From: Panopea generosa
Taxonomy: Eukaryota; Mollusca; Bivalvia; Adapedonta; Hiatellidae
Length of the DNA stretch: 64,000 nucleotides
Assembly: GCA_029582155.1 (NCBI GenBank)
Contig: CM055901.1
Span: 44,189,080-44,253,079 of the forward strand
Direction: 5' to 3'
The notes under the pieces were generated by a model. It saw only the letters and a list, made by a program, of their open reading frames with translations. It was not told the DNA's origin and ran no database searches. Of this stretch, positions 33,478 to 45,040 are shown piece after piece. Numbering within the stretch: the first letter of the stretch is position 1; each line of letters starts with the position of its first letter. The position numbers were made by a program, and so were the translations under genes.

Positions 33478-34686
33478 ATGAGATGAGAGCATGATCCCAG
33501 TATGAGGTGAGAACATGATCCCAGTATGAGGTGAGAACATGATCCCAGTATGAGGTGAGAGCATAATCCCAGTATGAGGTGAGAGCATGATCCAAGTATG
33601 AGGTGAGAGCATGATCCAAGTATGAGGTGAGAGCATGATCCAAGTATGAGGTGAGAGCATGATCCAAGTATGAGGTGAGAGCATGATCCCAGTATGAGGT
33701 GAGAGCATGATTCCAGCATTGGTTGAGAACATGATCCCAGTATGAGGTGAGAGCATGATTCCAGTGTGAGGTGAGAACATGATCCCAGTATGAGGTGAGA
33801 GCATGATTCCAGTATGAGGTGAGAGCATGATTCCAGTGTGAGGTGAGAGCATGATTCCAGTGTGAGGTGAGAACATGATCCCAGTATGAGGTGAGAACAT
33901 GATCCCAGTATGAGGTGAGAGCATAATCCCAGTATGAGGTGAGAGCATGATCCAAGTATGAGGTGAGAGCATGATCCAAGTATGAGGTGAGAGCATGATC
34001 CAAGTATGAGGTGAGAGCATGATCCCAGTATGAGGTGAGAGCATGATTCCAGCATTGGTTGAGAACATGATCCCAGTATGAGGTGAGAGCATGACCCAAG
34101 TATGAGGTGAGAGCATGATCCCAGTATGAGGTGAGAGCATGATTCCAGTGTGAGGTGAGAACATGATCCCAGTATGAGGTGAGAGCATGATTCCAGCATT
34201 GGTTGAGAACATGATCCCAGCATAGGTTGAGAACATGATTCCAGTGTGAGGTGAGAACATGATCCCAGTATGAGGTGAGAGCATGATTCCAGTATGAGGT
34301 GAGAGCATGATCCCAGTATGAGGTGAGAGCATGATTCCAGTGTGAGGTGAGAACATGATCCCAGTATGAGGTGAGAGCATGATCCCAGTATGAGGTGAGA
34401 GCATGATTCCAGTGTGAGGTGAGAACATGATCCCAGTATGAGGTGAGAGCATGATCCCAGCATAGGTTGAGAACATGATTCCAGTGTGAGGTGAGAACAT
34501 GATCCCAGTATGAGGTGAGAACATGATCCAAGTATGAGGTGAGAGCATGATTCCAGCATTGGTTGAGAACATGATCCCAGTATGAGGTGAGAGCATGATT
34601 CCAGCATTGGTTGAGAACATGATCCCAGTATGAGGTGAGAGCATGATTCCAGCATTGGTTGAGAACATGATCCCAGTATGAGGTGG
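33478..34686 (+). repeat. 24-bp minisatellite, about 50 copies
   Basis: The unit is GTGAGAGCATGATCCCAGTA, TGAG. Variants AACATG, ATTCCAGTGTGAG, ATTCCAGCATTGGTT and ATCCAAGTATGAG form blocks that recur, showing multi-unit duplication (e.g. 33540-33730 resembles 33910-34060). As 24 is a multiple of three, minus-strand frames stay open for up to 433 codons; not genes. Lies in intron 10. Confidence 0.95.
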
Positions 34687-34815
34687 AATGATGTTGGCTA
34701 TGAGATTAGTTTCATTAATGTCAGTTTTATTTAACAAACAATAATCCAACATCAAATGGGTTGTACTTGACTGTGATGAGTAATTATAGCAGGCTTTAAT
34801 GTCGATTTGTGTCAG

Positions 34816-34817
<2 letters not shown>

Positions 34818-34914
<97 letters not shown>
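34818..34914 (+). repeat. (GT)n microsatellite with a (TA) tail
   Basis: About 40 GT dinucleotides with a single interruption near 34872, followed by TATATATATATG that leads straight into a family B SINE. Confidence 0.97.
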
Positions 34915-35115
34915 GTGGAGTGCATGGTCCAGTGGTAGAGAACTGAAGCCAGGATTGGAGGGTCAAGGGTTTGATCTTCCCCGTCGACTAGGTGTGGTGT
35001 CCTTGAGCAAGGCACTTTATCTACATATGCTTAGTACTTGTTCTACCCAGGAAGACTTTGAGCGTTATTTGTATAAGTTGTAATTCCGTGTTTGGCAATT
35101 GAAAGAAAATAAATA
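34915..35115 (+). mobile_element. tRNA-derived SINE, family B
   Basis: Starts GTGGAGTGCATGGTCCAGTG, then GTAGAGAAC, B-box-like GGGTTTGATCTTCC, then GGTGTGGTGTCCTTGAGCAA, GGCACTTTATCTACATATGC and TTAGTACTTGTTCTACCCAG. Ends in an A-rich AAATAAATAAGATTAAA. Located about 50 bp before exon 11. Confidence 0.8.
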
Positions 35116-35161
35116 AGATTAAACTAACATGTATATATGATATGTTATTGTTTGCTTTCAG

Positions 35162-35254
35162 AGTCGGTCCGACCTTCACTACTATGCCGTCCCCATACTT
35201 CTAGTGTGTGTGTTTTCATATTTGATTGCTTCATCTTTCCTTTCAACATATGAG
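35162..35254 (+). CDS. SLC44A1: SLC44A1-like exon 11
   Basis: The acceptor TTTGCTTTCAG ends at 35161; the donor GTAAGT starts at 35255. Thirty-one codons, phase 0: SRSDLHYYAVPILLVCVFSY, LIASSFLSTYE. One membrane helix (AVPILLVCVFSYLIASSFL) and the conserved Phe-Leu-Ser-x-Tyr-Glu. Confidence 0.95.
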
Positions 35255-36164
35255 GTAAGTATGTTTGATTTGATTTTACCTGAGCTTAAGGCTCAGGATG
35301 AGAAATTGTGATCAACATGTGTCAGTTGTGTCAATTTTTCATCTCTATATTGTAGTATTGCATCACTGTTTGATGTTATTTGTCTACACTGGCCTTGGAT
35401 TGACATCAGTAGCTAGACGTTTTCATATTCCGTATTCCCAGCCTTCGGATAAGAACGGCATATCCCACATGGACAGCCATAATGGTCTCTTTTATTCCAC
35501 CAGGGGTCAGGACTTGAAACAATGAAAATTTGACTTTTCAAAAATCTTACAAGTGAAAAAATAATGACCATGTAATTAAAGGTTATGGGTCATATCTACA
35601 GATCTGAGTTAACATTTGGATTTGTTAATATGAGCAAGTCTATTTCACTGTCTCAGCACACATGGAAACCCTGAATATAAATTTATTCTATACTACGTGT
35701 TTTGTATAGCTCAGTGGATATACATGTACATGTATAGATCCAGATAATCAGTATTTAAGAATATAAGAAAGCTTCAGAAAGTGTGCTAAAACAGAAGCCA
35801 GTTTTGAATCATTCATGATTTATGTTTCCACATGATGTCCATTTCAAGATACTTAAAAAAAAATTCTGAATTTGTTTTTTGAAACGTTCATATTAACTTA
35901 ATTTTTTTCTGAATTTGTTTTTTGAAACTTTCATATTAACTCCTAGATCCATGTTTTATAAATTTCTAATAATTCAGACTTTTATCAGCCTATTGTTTAC
36001 ACATATGATTGGGTGCTCGTTGGTTGGCTTTTATTTAGTAAATTCCTATCAACATTTTTTCTAAATGATATTGAAGTAGTCAAAGAATATGGTTAAAAAC
36101 AGTAATAGAGAAATTGAGCAAGTAATGTTTAGATTGAATTAAATGTTACTGCCATAACTTTAAA
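35255..36164. other. Intron 11, proximal part
   Basis: No gene. A roughly 40-bp direct repeat (CTGAATTTGTTTTTTGAAAC, then TTCATATTAACT) occurs twice at about 35865-35945. The rest is unique AT-rich sequence. Confidence 0.65.
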
Positions 36165-36350
36165 GCAACGGTGGTAGTGCAGTGGATAGAGTGTTGACTG
36201 CTCATTCTAGATGTTGCCGGTTCGATAACCCCATTTTGACCCAATTGCTACTCAAAAAACAACATTCGATACTGGTTGTACCAAGTGAACAGACACGAGA
36301 GCAGTTCATATAGGCTTGTTTCGCAGTCGAACTAAAATAAACTGGATTAA
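36165..36350 (+). mobile_element. tRNA-derived SINE, family C
   Basis: tRNA-like head: CGGTGGTAGTGCAGTGGATA, GAGTGTTGACTG.., B box GCCGGTTCGATAACCCC, then TACTGGTTGTACCAAGTGAA and CAGACACGAGAGCAGTTCAT. Only one copy was seen in the window. Lies about 35 bp before exon 12. Confidence 0.65.
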
Positions 36351-36386
36351 AATACTGGTATTTATTTATGTTTACATTCCATCTAG

Positions 36387-36482
36387 ATGGTGATAGATGC
36401 CATGTTGTTGTGTTTCTGCCATGATTCCGATATTAACGACGGCACTGAGGCCAGACAGTACTACGCTAGTGAATCACTTCAG
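36387..36482 (+). CDS. SLC44A1: SLC44A1-like exon 12
   Basis: The acceptor TTCCATCTAG ends at 36386; the donor GTAATA starts at 36483. Thirty-two codons, phase 0: MVIDAMLLCFCHDSDINDGT, EARQYYASESLQ. Val-Ile-Asp-Ala-Met-Leu-Leu-Cys-Phe-Cys followed by Asp-x-x-x-Asn-Asp-Gly is the last membrane helix plus the cytoplasmic start of the tail in CTL proteins. The ATG at its first codon is internal, not a start. Confidence 0.94.
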
Positions 36483-36847
36483 GTAATAATGTCTCTAGCA
36501 CTCTGTCTTCATCAAGTGAATAGCATTGTCAGAGCAAATGCATCATGTTTTTAGCATGTAGACACCCAGGTTAAACTTTTGAGTTTAGTTGTGTTTAAGT
36601 TTTGGTGTTTGCCTCCAATTTCAATCTTTGCATGGGCGGTGAGTTTTATCCCATAGGCAAGCTTTGTTGTCGTCTGCAACTCTTCTTTATTGTATTTTTT
36701 TATAAGTAAACAGAAACAATACTGTAAAACCATGGCCAAAATTCTTATGGGGAGAAAGTCAAGTAAATAATATGATGCCAAAATTGTTTTTGTTTTAAAC
36801 TGTTCTTTATGAATATTTATATGAGAAATTTTATTATCTTATTTACA

Positions 36848-37048
36848 AGTTCCTCCATGGCCAAGTGGTCTAAGGCACTGTCTCAAGATCACTTGTCTCT
36901 CATCGTTAAGATCGTAGGATCGAGTCACGCTCCCTCCAAAAATTTAATTTGAGAAAGTTACTTTTGGAAGTGCATTGGTTCTACTCGGGTTTATTCTGAG
37001 GTCTTCCTCCACCAGTAACACTGGATATACCATATATAACCTGAAAAA
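36848..37048 (+). mobile_element. tRNA-derived SINE, family D (tRNA-Leu/Ser-like head)
   Basis: Head CTCCATGGCCAAGTGGTCTA, AGGCACTGTCTCAAGATC resembles a class II tRNA with A box TGGCCAAGTGGTC, and B-box-like GGATCGAGTCACGC. Body GGTTCTACTCGGGTTTATTC, TGAGGTCTTCCTCCACCAGT, ending AACCTGAAA. Reverse copies at 31890-32062 and 59560-59745. Confidence 0.8.
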
Positions 37049-37302
37049 TATATCATGTACATGTACTATTTTTCATGGTTTCTTTGATTATGGTAACATT
37101 TTGCTTCCATGCGCAGATAACCACTTAAATATAGCTGGTTCTATCATAATGTTAGACAACTTCTATGTGTAATGTCGTAATTTTGTATACAACTGTCTGA
37201 TAAATGCAGGCAGCACAATAAAGAAAACTTTATCAGGCAGGCTGAAAGTCCACACAAAAGCGTGAAATGATTTGTTTAAACATACTTTGTATTTTAATAC
37301 AG

Positions 37303-37389
37303 AGATTCATTGATGGAACAAGTAAATCATTGAACAACCTCAATAGAGGGCCTGGTACAGATGAGGAGACGGAACCAGCGAGAGTTTAG
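37303..37389 (+). CDS. SLC44A1: SLC44A1-like exon 13: C-terminus and stop
   Basis: The acceptor ATTTTAATACAG ends at 37302. Twenty-eight codons, RFIDGTSKSLNNLNRGPG then TDEETEPARV, and TAG at 37387-37389. The Phe-Ile-x-x-x-Ser-Lys-x-Leu-Asn-Asn pattern agrees with the CTL1 tail from memory. The tail is short and acidic, without an obvious C-terminal targeting motif. Confidence 0.93.
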   Translation, partial: RFIDGTSKSLNNLNRGPGTDEETEPARV

Positions 37390-37650
37390 TCAACTGATGG
37401 TGAATTAAGTGATTTGCCATGAGCGATGTCAATATAGAACAGTACAACTGCCAAATACCGATATGTAGCAGCATCATGCCTACCTGGCATACATAGCAAG
37501 ACAGTGCTAGATTGTAGCCACATGAAAACCTGCAGCTATAGATTTGACGTATAACATGATATAGCAGTGATGGAGATGTAAATCCGTAAAGTTGTGCCTC
37601 TCAACTTATAGTCTATATTTTGTCAAATAAAAGAGATTTATTTACTCACT
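37390..37650 (+). other. 3' UTR with proximal poly(A) signal
   Basis: AATAAA at 37626-37631 lies 237 bp after the stop codon, followed by T/GT-containing sequence. It is the nearest candidate cleavage site; other AATAAA hexamers occur downstream, as expected in AT-rich DNA. Confidence 0.6.
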
Positions 37651-38050
37651 ATACAGTGATTTACTTAACCTTAATTATGGGGGTTTCATTCTGTCATTGT
37701 AGTTAAGTGTATACATAAACATATAGTTACATAAACTAGATGGTGAAGTAAGTTTGTATGTTTAGTGACGATAGACATTTAATTATTATTTATACAATTG
37801 TTGGTGATGGGGAGTGTTTTATACAACATGTATAGTGTGGAAATAGAGCAAAATTTTCTGCTCTTTGAGTGATGTGAAACTATAAAATATAAATGATATG
37901 ATAGGAAATCAGAAGTCAATTCCTTGTACATGTAAAAAGGTTGTGTATTACTATCGGTTGAAGTCAATGGGATTTAGAAGAAAATGTATTTTGTTTTTAT
38001 TATTAGAAGCAGGGAAAGTTTTGAAATCACTTTCATTATATCATTCTCAT
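37651..38050. other. Downstream sequence, nothing recognised
   Basis: AT-rich, non-coding on inspection. Could be an extended 3' UTR. Confidence 0.5.
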
Positions 38051-38890
38051 CACTTTATTTCTGTCGTCTATCCATCTGTCCATCTGGGGCATCAACTTTT
38101 TCTTTAAACATCTCTGAAACAGCCAACTCTGTTTTTGTCAAACTTAGACACAGGTGCATTTTCAGATTATTTTTTTTTCAAGATGGGTCATCACTGGTGG
38201 CCATCACTGCCCAGTTCAGTTATTTTTAAATATCATCTCTTGAAACCACTGTCAGAACCAATTTCATTGAAATTTTGCTGAAATAGTACACAAATGACCC
38301 TCAACCAATATTATTTTTTTCTTTGTTCAGCATCAAACAAGATACTAGGGTTTTGATTTAATTTTACGTAGGGAAAAAATCTTCTCTGAAACCACTGACT
38401 CAATTTTGATCAAACCCCTTTCCACAATTTACCTTGGGTGGTGCCTTTTCAGAATTATTTTTTTCAACACCAGCCGTCCAAGATTGCCACCAGCATCCAA
38501 CCCAGTTTTTAAGTTTGAAACTTTTAACTTGTCTCATCTGAAACCACTGAAAGATTTGTGCCTGAGCTCAGTCAATTTTTAAACAAATCATATGAAGAAA
38601 TTGTTTATGATGTTCTTGACTGAAACCACTGACTCAATTAAACTAAATGCATGGTCACATTGTACCTTGGGCAATTTAGTTCTTTATGTCTCCGTCATGT
38701 TCTTTTCAACATTGGTCATTCAAAACGGCAGCTGGGGCCCTGCCTTATTTAAGTTTTTGAAAATATAGATGGGATCTCCGAATCTATTTAATTATTTTCA
38801 ATTGAAATTTTTGTTAAACAAGATGGCTTCAAAAGCGCTGCTCTTTTCACATAGGCTAATATAGGAAAACTTCAGAAATCTTCTTCTCTT
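38051..38890. repeat. Interspersed repeat family F, internally repetitive
   Basis: Repeated words AACATCTCTGAAAC, CTGAAACCACTGACTCAATT, CAAACAAGAT, AAAACGGCAGCTGGGGCC and CTAATATAGGAAAACTTCAG recur at 38090-38880 and at 32630-32850. No coding capacity. Strand of the element is uncertain. Confidence 0.6.
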
Positions 38891-40649
38891 AACTATTCAA
38901 ATGCATGCAGTTTGATTTTGAAGTATAAGGTAAATACATACCAGCATTGCCTTCTCAGAGTAACATGTTGCCATCAGTCAACCAAGGGCTCTGCCCATTT
39001 TAAGAATACCAAACATTGAGCAACATCTGATAATTGAACTATTTTCTTTCAATTAATTCTTAATTTCTAAAACAAAATCTTCGAAAATATATTGAACGGT
39101 TTTAGTATAGGCACATTTGTAGTTTTGTGAACTATTGTTTGTTAGATAATTTGTATTATATTATAATTGTGTGGAGAACAAACATTACCAGTAAAAATAC
39201 ATGTGGCTTTTTCACTATAGGTAAAAATGATCACTTGTCTTGGTACATGTATATATATACCTGCATTGATATTCACCAACTTCAAGACCTTGATAATCAA
39301 CATCAACTAATGTGTCAACCTTTTATAATTTCTTTTAAAAATCAAAAGAAAATTGTTGCTTATACTTAAGCTTCAAATATTATGTTTTATGTGTACGGCT
39401 GTATACCCACCGGTATTACATATGCTGATCAGTTGTTTTTTATGCTATTTTCTTGTTTACATAGATATGAGCTGTTAGAATTGATATTCATTACTTAAAA
39501 CATGAACAAATATCTATGTGGTGCGCTTTATCACCACTAAATAGAAAAAAATGCTTCGGCAAAACGTTGACTTGTAAATTATACTTTTATATTTATATAC
39601 AGAGCTTCTAAAATTGCCGTTTTTTTCAGTTTTTGGACCGATTTCTGGAGTTCAAAACCGGTTTTCGTTTCAAAGTTTAATAACTCCTTTGATATATCTC
39701 TAGCCAAAGCTCGGACTGTCAGACCATTTTTTTTACAATAATTTTAATTATAAAATTAATGACATTAATTAAGGAAAGTGATAAACTTGAACTGATTTTG
39801 TTTTGATGTCGGCCCAGAATTGTTTGCATTAGTTGTAACGTGTGGTTTTAAATAAGCTTATTGATGGGAAATGGTATTACTCAAATTTATGTAAAATCAT
39901 ATATAAGCATGAATATTAATACTGTTTGTTAGTAAAACTTGAATGATCTGTTACATTGGTTACCACGGTGATTATTTCATGCTGCTTCCGGTACATATGA
40001 CAATTCCGATTCAATTCCTCAAAAGATCAGGCATTTTTAATATAATGAAAATTATTCAGTAAAGCGAAAACAAAATGTCAGTCATTAAAATGTACACATT
40101 GTGATAAAATAAGTTATAAATAATTCACAAATAAACATGACATAGTATTTTATTAATGAATAAACTGAGAAAAAACATGGTGCAGCTGACATGGTGGGTG
40201 GGGAATGCATACATGTAAAGGCATAATCCAAGGCAATTTTAGTGATATTTTAAAAATAAGTGTGATTCTTATGGCAGTAAAAACCTGGACTGATTTGCAT
40301 TTTGGAATTTAAGAAGCCCTGTTTATATATATATGGATATATACGTAGAATCTCAAATTTGTTGACACTGGGTTGTGTGTTTTATTTTATATAATTTTAT
40401 GTAATTTATCAAAATGTTTGATTACTTTGAAATTTGTACTATTGGATATTTGATGTAGATATACTGACAAACTTAAGTTTGTATTTAAAAAATAAATGAA
40501 AACATATATTTGATTTTTATTAGCTGCGGTGGTGATAATCACTTGTTTATTTTTTAGGGCTAGGTCAGTTTCTTGCCTCATACTCGTCATCTTTTTTGTG
40601 GGTTTAATTTGTGTCTTAGTTTTACCATGTGCTATATTTTACAAGGCGA
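38891..40649. other. Downstream sequence, nothing recognised
   Basis: AT-rich non-coding sequence; short open frames lack motifs. Confidence 0.5.
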
Positions 40650-40825
40650 TAGAGCGAGAGTGCATGGGCTAATGTGGGGGGGGAGGGGGGGGTCATATCT
40701 GACCAAGGCTCATCATTGCCATGTGTGGTGTCCTGAAGCAAGACACTTTATCCACATATGCTTAGTAATGGTTTTACTCGGGAAGTCACTGTAAGATAAG
40801 TAAGTTTTAACCGTATAAATGACAG
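40650..40825 (+). mobile_element. Decayed SINE, family B
   Basis: Has GCGAGAGTGCATGGGCTAAT at the head, a G-run (about 40675-40692), then GTGTGGTGTCCTGAAGCAAG, ACACTTTATCCACATATGCT, TAGTAATGGTTTTACTCGGG. Body aligns with 34915-35115. Confidence 0.65.
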
Positions 40826-40949
40826 ATATTAAAGTCCAGTAGGGCCTTGCTTTATATATTTGTTCAGTGTGGTATTGCTTAATTGCCCTCTTTCAGTACT
40901 GTTTAAGCTGCATCTATTGAAAAAATCTTGTTTACATGTATCATTGCCT

Positions 40950-41395
40950 AGTGATCCTGTATCCAATGTCTAATGACCTTCTATAAAGTTGGCTTAAGCC
41001 AGATCCCTGTGTCAAATTCTGGGCCACAAATGAGTCCAGTTTTACTTTAGAGTTATATTAGAGAGTTATATTAGGTAATCGCTAAAAACATTCTTTGAGA
41101 ATTGACTAATAGCCCTCTACCAAGTTTGTTTGAACTGGGTCTGTGGTCTTGAAATCCAGCTTCCATAGGAGTCTTATAAGCACTTTTTTACTTTTTAAAA
41201 TATCATTTTTCCCGAAAGTGAAAGAACTAGATCATTGTACATACTGCCACAAGGGTCACAGGGTTACTTAGAGTTATATAGGGAAAACATTGCCCAGCTT
41301 TTCAAGTTAATGTGCTTAAAAATCATTTCCTCATGCGAGCTTGGCTGCGTCTCGGGGCTCACTTGGGCCTCTTGTTTAATTTAACATTCCTTTAT
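40950..41395 (-). repeat. Interspersed repeat family F, reverse orientation
   Basis: Ends GGGGCTCACTTGGGCCTCTT on the plus strand; its reverse complement AAGAGGCCCAAGTGAGCCCC matches the start of the element at 62048. Internal AATGTCTAATGACCTTCTAT, then AAGTTGGCTTA recurs at about 52176-52208. Confidence 0.55.
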
Positions 41396-42225
41396 TTGGA
41401 TAGCTCAATTTATTTTTTATTGTTCTTCTGTTTATCCAAATTGAAGCATATTTCATGTACATGTATTCTGTAGGAATATCGCTTGTTGGCAAGGGTGGAT
41501 GATTTGAATTCCTTATATATAAAACTAGACGAAATTGGAAAGTACTTTGTAATTAGTTTGGTCTACATTTAGATACTTCTTGTGCATCTATAAATCACTT
41601 GGGTTTATCAGATAGTTGTGTGTGTGTTCTTGTATTGATGTAGCTGTATTTCTTGTTCATTTAGGTGCTACTAATTGTGAAAAAAAAATTGTTTTGTAAT
41701 TCGGTGCATTAAGCTTTGTTTTGATAAAATTAATTTGCTGCTACTCTGCGGTCCATTTTTTACACTGCCCATTATTATTTTTTTCTATGGCTTATAGTTT
41801 TAACATCATTTTTACTACATATGTTAAAAAATGTTTGTTACATTTTGTTATTTTATTTCAAAGTTGCATCTATGTTTTTTGTGAATTCATTGTTTCTTTT
41901 CCAACTGTGGCCACATGCTTATGTCAAGTTTTTTTCATGAGATACTTTAGCACAATTTTATATTTTAATACAATTTTCTTCTAAGTTTGGGTCTACTGTG
42001 GGTATTTAGAACTAAGTTTGGTCTACTGTGGGTATTTAGAAATAATAAGAATCACATGGTGATTACATCTCAAAAAATAAGTTAAAAATTCTAGAAGCAT
42101 CTAAGTGGCAGAATTATCAGGAACAATATAAATATCTAAAAATGTGAATCTAGTGCAAAATGTTGTTATCTTTGTGTAGTGATAGTTTTTATATAAATAA
42201 AATTCTACATGGAAAAGTTACCCCT
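41396..42225. other. Downstream sequence
   Basis: AT-rich. A 27-30 bp segment (TTGG.TCTACTGTGGGTATTT, AGAA) is present twice in tandem at about 41985-42042. No gene. Confidence 0.55.
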
Positions 42226-42476
42226 TCATAGGTTTAATTTGCCCCTTTTTATGTTCAATTTACCCTTTCATATGTTCAATTTGCCCCTTCATATATTCAA
42301 TTTGCCCCTTCATATGTTCAGTTTTCCCCTTCATATGTTCAATTTGCCCCTTCATATGTTCAATTTTCCCCTTCATATGTTCAGTTTTCCCCTTCATATG
42401 TTCAATTTGCCCCTTCATATGTTCAATTTACCCCTTCATATGTTCAATTTCCCCTTCATATAATCAATTTTCCCCT
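42226..42476 (+). repeat. 20-bp minisatellite, about 12 copies
   Basis: Unit CCCCTTCATATGTTCAATTT (19-21 bp), with ATTTGC / AGTTTTC / ATTTAC variants at the junction. An 84-codon frame with Leu-Pro-Leu-His-Met-Phe repeats is produced by the array. Confidence 0.93.
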
Positions 42477-44774
42477 CAGAACTGGAAACAGAAAACAAAA
42501 AACATTACCTCTACATTCAGTACATGGAAAGAGTTGTGTGTCAGGGGTTTTTTACATATTAAAAGAATTTCTAGCAAATTTATCTTTGATATTCCCACTG
42601 GAACTTTGTCTAATAAAAGTTCATGTACATGTACCTGTAAATTAATGTAATGTATATTATAGCCAATAATCAAATCTGTAATATGCCTGCTTTGATTATT
42701 TTGCATATTTATTTTATATAGGTTTGTACTATTAAATAAAATTGTTATAAAGTCAGATTAAATTCTATCATAAATTATATATATTAAAAGTAAAGATAAA
42801 ATTAAAGCGTTAATGAAATAAATAATTTAGTTGACTATCCATTCATTTTTTTATCTGTTCAATATAATTATATTTTGTATTTAAAAGAAAGATAGTGCAA
42901 CTTGTTTTGATTATTGCTGTTATGTTTATTTTAAAAAAAATAAGTGATAAATATCACATTTTTTAATAGAATTGTACATTTTATTTGACATTAAAGTGTT
43001 GTTTTCATCTCTTGCCCCTTTATTGAATATCTGATAATTTCTGTCCTTGTGCAAATTTCTCGTTTATGAATGATTTAACAATTAGAATATGTCAATCAAT
43101 ATTTAATTGGTATAGAGTATGTTTTTGAATAGACAAATTTATGTTTTTGAAAAGATAGTTTTTTCTCTCACTATGACCAATTATATGGCACAGCTTAGTT
43201 ACATATAAGGATTTCTGGTTCTTTGTTTAAAATGTACTTTATTCATAGTAGAGAAATATTAATCTGCTCCATATCATTATGTAGGATTTAACTGGGGTGC
43301 ATGTTTCAGCCATTCTTTTCTCATCAACAAGAATATTTCATTTCCATTTAAACTGTGAATTGAAAATGTACATACTGTTTATATTGTAGTGTTTACATAC
43401 ATTAATGGCAACTTAAACAAATGACATAATACAAAGTTAAATATAAGTTAGAGGAAATTGAATGGATTTGCATTAAAAAGGTACTGTTAAGTAAATTCAT
43501 TAAAAACTTTTTAATATTTGAAAGTACCAGTTTTTTTATTGTATTGGCTGAAACAAGTGTTCTGAAACAATTTAAGCTATCTTCTCGTTTCATTATATTG
43601 TATATACACTCTACATGTATATATTTAATTGTTACATTACCCTGCGAATGTTCAGTCCTCTCACTGAAGATCTTCTCAAACAAAATCTTCAATAATTAAA
43701 CTAATTAGTAAGGTGTGTATGTATTATGTAAATTTAGCAGCAGGAATGTCCATTCTGGTTATATATACACTTATGTATTGGGGAATTTCTTTTTAAGTTT
43801 TCTATTGATATATTGTTAAACATTTAGAGTAAATGGGTTGAATTACAAATCTTGCAACCTTGTCTTCTGCCTGAAAGAAAACTTTTCTGCTTGCTTGTTC
43901 AGATTGAGACTGTTACTAAGAACACTTGTCTAAGATTTAGTCAGAATCAATCAAGTATATAATATATGTACTTGTGTGTATTTCAAGCATACAAGTATTT
44001 AGTCAGAGACAATCTAGTGAACATTGCGTGTATAAGTGTGTATTACAAATACATAAATACTTAAAATGTTATTAAGAAATAACAAAGCATAATGTTGTCT
44101 CGCTGGTTAGCCTTAGTGGAAATGGAGAAAACTCGTGTAGTTTTTTGTTACTGAATATTACTAATTTTATCTCCCTTCATTTTACGATAATTTTATGCCA
44201 CTGGAGATTTACATAGGGTCTTATACATATATCCTGCAAAAGTTTGACAATGTTGTGAACTAAATCCCAAAAATAATTTCAGGTATCTGTTTTATACTCA
44301 TAGATATTGCTTCTGAAAATTCCTGTTAAATTTATGTAATACAAACAGAATCAATGAAAGTCCATGATGGATTATGTACCTGCTCTTACCATTTTTATGT
44401 AAACAAAATTGAATTTCGAATTTACTGTTCAATAAATGGGCAAAACCTTTCTGTTGTAATCTTTGTATACTACATGATGTTTTATATGTAAGTAAAGTTT
44501 ATTTTCTCGCACATATTATTGTATCCCTATTTTTGTATCTTGCATATAAATTATCTATATATACATTCTGTATAGATTTAATACTATTTAACCATATAAT
44601 GGTGCAATGTTTGTACAAAATTTGTAAAAATGCTTTGCAATAAAATGTTTTACAATAAAAAATGCAGTTTGTTTTGTTACAGTATCAATACCAATTATAT
44701 AAAGATTACTATGTAGATGTTGAATTCTTTATCTGGAATATTGTATATATATGTCCCTTTTATAGTAAAGAGCA
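42477..44774. other. AT-rich non-coding stretch with distal poly(A) signals
   Basis: No gene recognised. AATAAA hexamers at 44639-44644 and 44654-44659 are followed by GTTTGTTTTGTT. They could end a very long 3' UTR of the upstream gene, or an unseen transcript. Confidence 0.4.
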
Positions 44775-45040
44775 CAGCCATGATCTAGTGGTTACTAAGA
44801 GTGTCCATCTCACATGTGGAAGATTGATTGTTTAATTCTTAACTGGGTCTTACCTGAATTTGAAAAGTAGTACAAGAAGCTTTCTCGCTTGGTGCTCAGG
44901 CATATAGAAGACAGTTCTAGGTTTCGCAGTATGGTGTCCGTATAATGTGATTGGCGGGGTATCTACCGTGTGTACGGCATGATAATCCAGTACGGCAGCG
45001 TTTAAGAATACTGCCCTAGTAGACAGCGTGATTGAATTGG
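44775..45040 (+). mobile_element. tRNA-derived SINE family E, source of the 82-bp satellite
   Basis: Head GAGCACAGCCATGATCTAGT, GGTTACTAAGAG with an A-box-like segment and a weak B box (GATTGATTGTTTAATTC), then body GGGTCTTACCTGAATTTGAA, CTTGGTGCTCAGGCATATAG and TATGGTGTCCGTATAATGTG. It passes without a break into the first unit of the satellite (GGGGTATCTACCGTGTGTAC). Confidence 0.75.

Larger units (their letters stand above)
572..37389 (+). other. SLC44A1: SLC44A1-like choline transporter-like gene, 5'-partial (gene span)
   Basis: The fourteen exons listed separately join in frame and end in a TAG stop. With one exon-2 version the coding length is 1672 nt: one base completing an upstream codon, 556 codons and the stop. 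The family (SLC44/CTL) comprises multi-pass membrane proteins of the plasma membrane and organelles linked to choline uptake or choline/proton antiport for phosphatidylcholine synthesis. The family call rests on diagnostic blocks read in order: Cys-Ile-Cys-Val-Asn-Arg-Cys-Pro, Leu-Asn-Arg-Cys-Ile-Pro, Met-Arg-Lys-Arg-Ile, [48 protein letters not shown] and FLSTYE. The match to CTL1 rather than CTL2-5 is from memory of the family, not a search. The start codon and about 100 residues are upstream of base 1. All donors are GT and all acceptors AG. Confidence 0.93.

Noticed and set aside
33454-34755. Long minus-strand open frames (up to 433 codons) of a repeated His-Thr-Gly-Ile-Met-Leu-Ser-Pro type
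   Set aside because: They arise only because a 24-bp intronic minisatellite has a period divisible by three and no stops; all three frames are open, and nothing resembles a start context or domain.
34799-35083. Cys-Val repeat open frame
   Set aside because: Translation of the GT microsatellite and the adjoining SINE.
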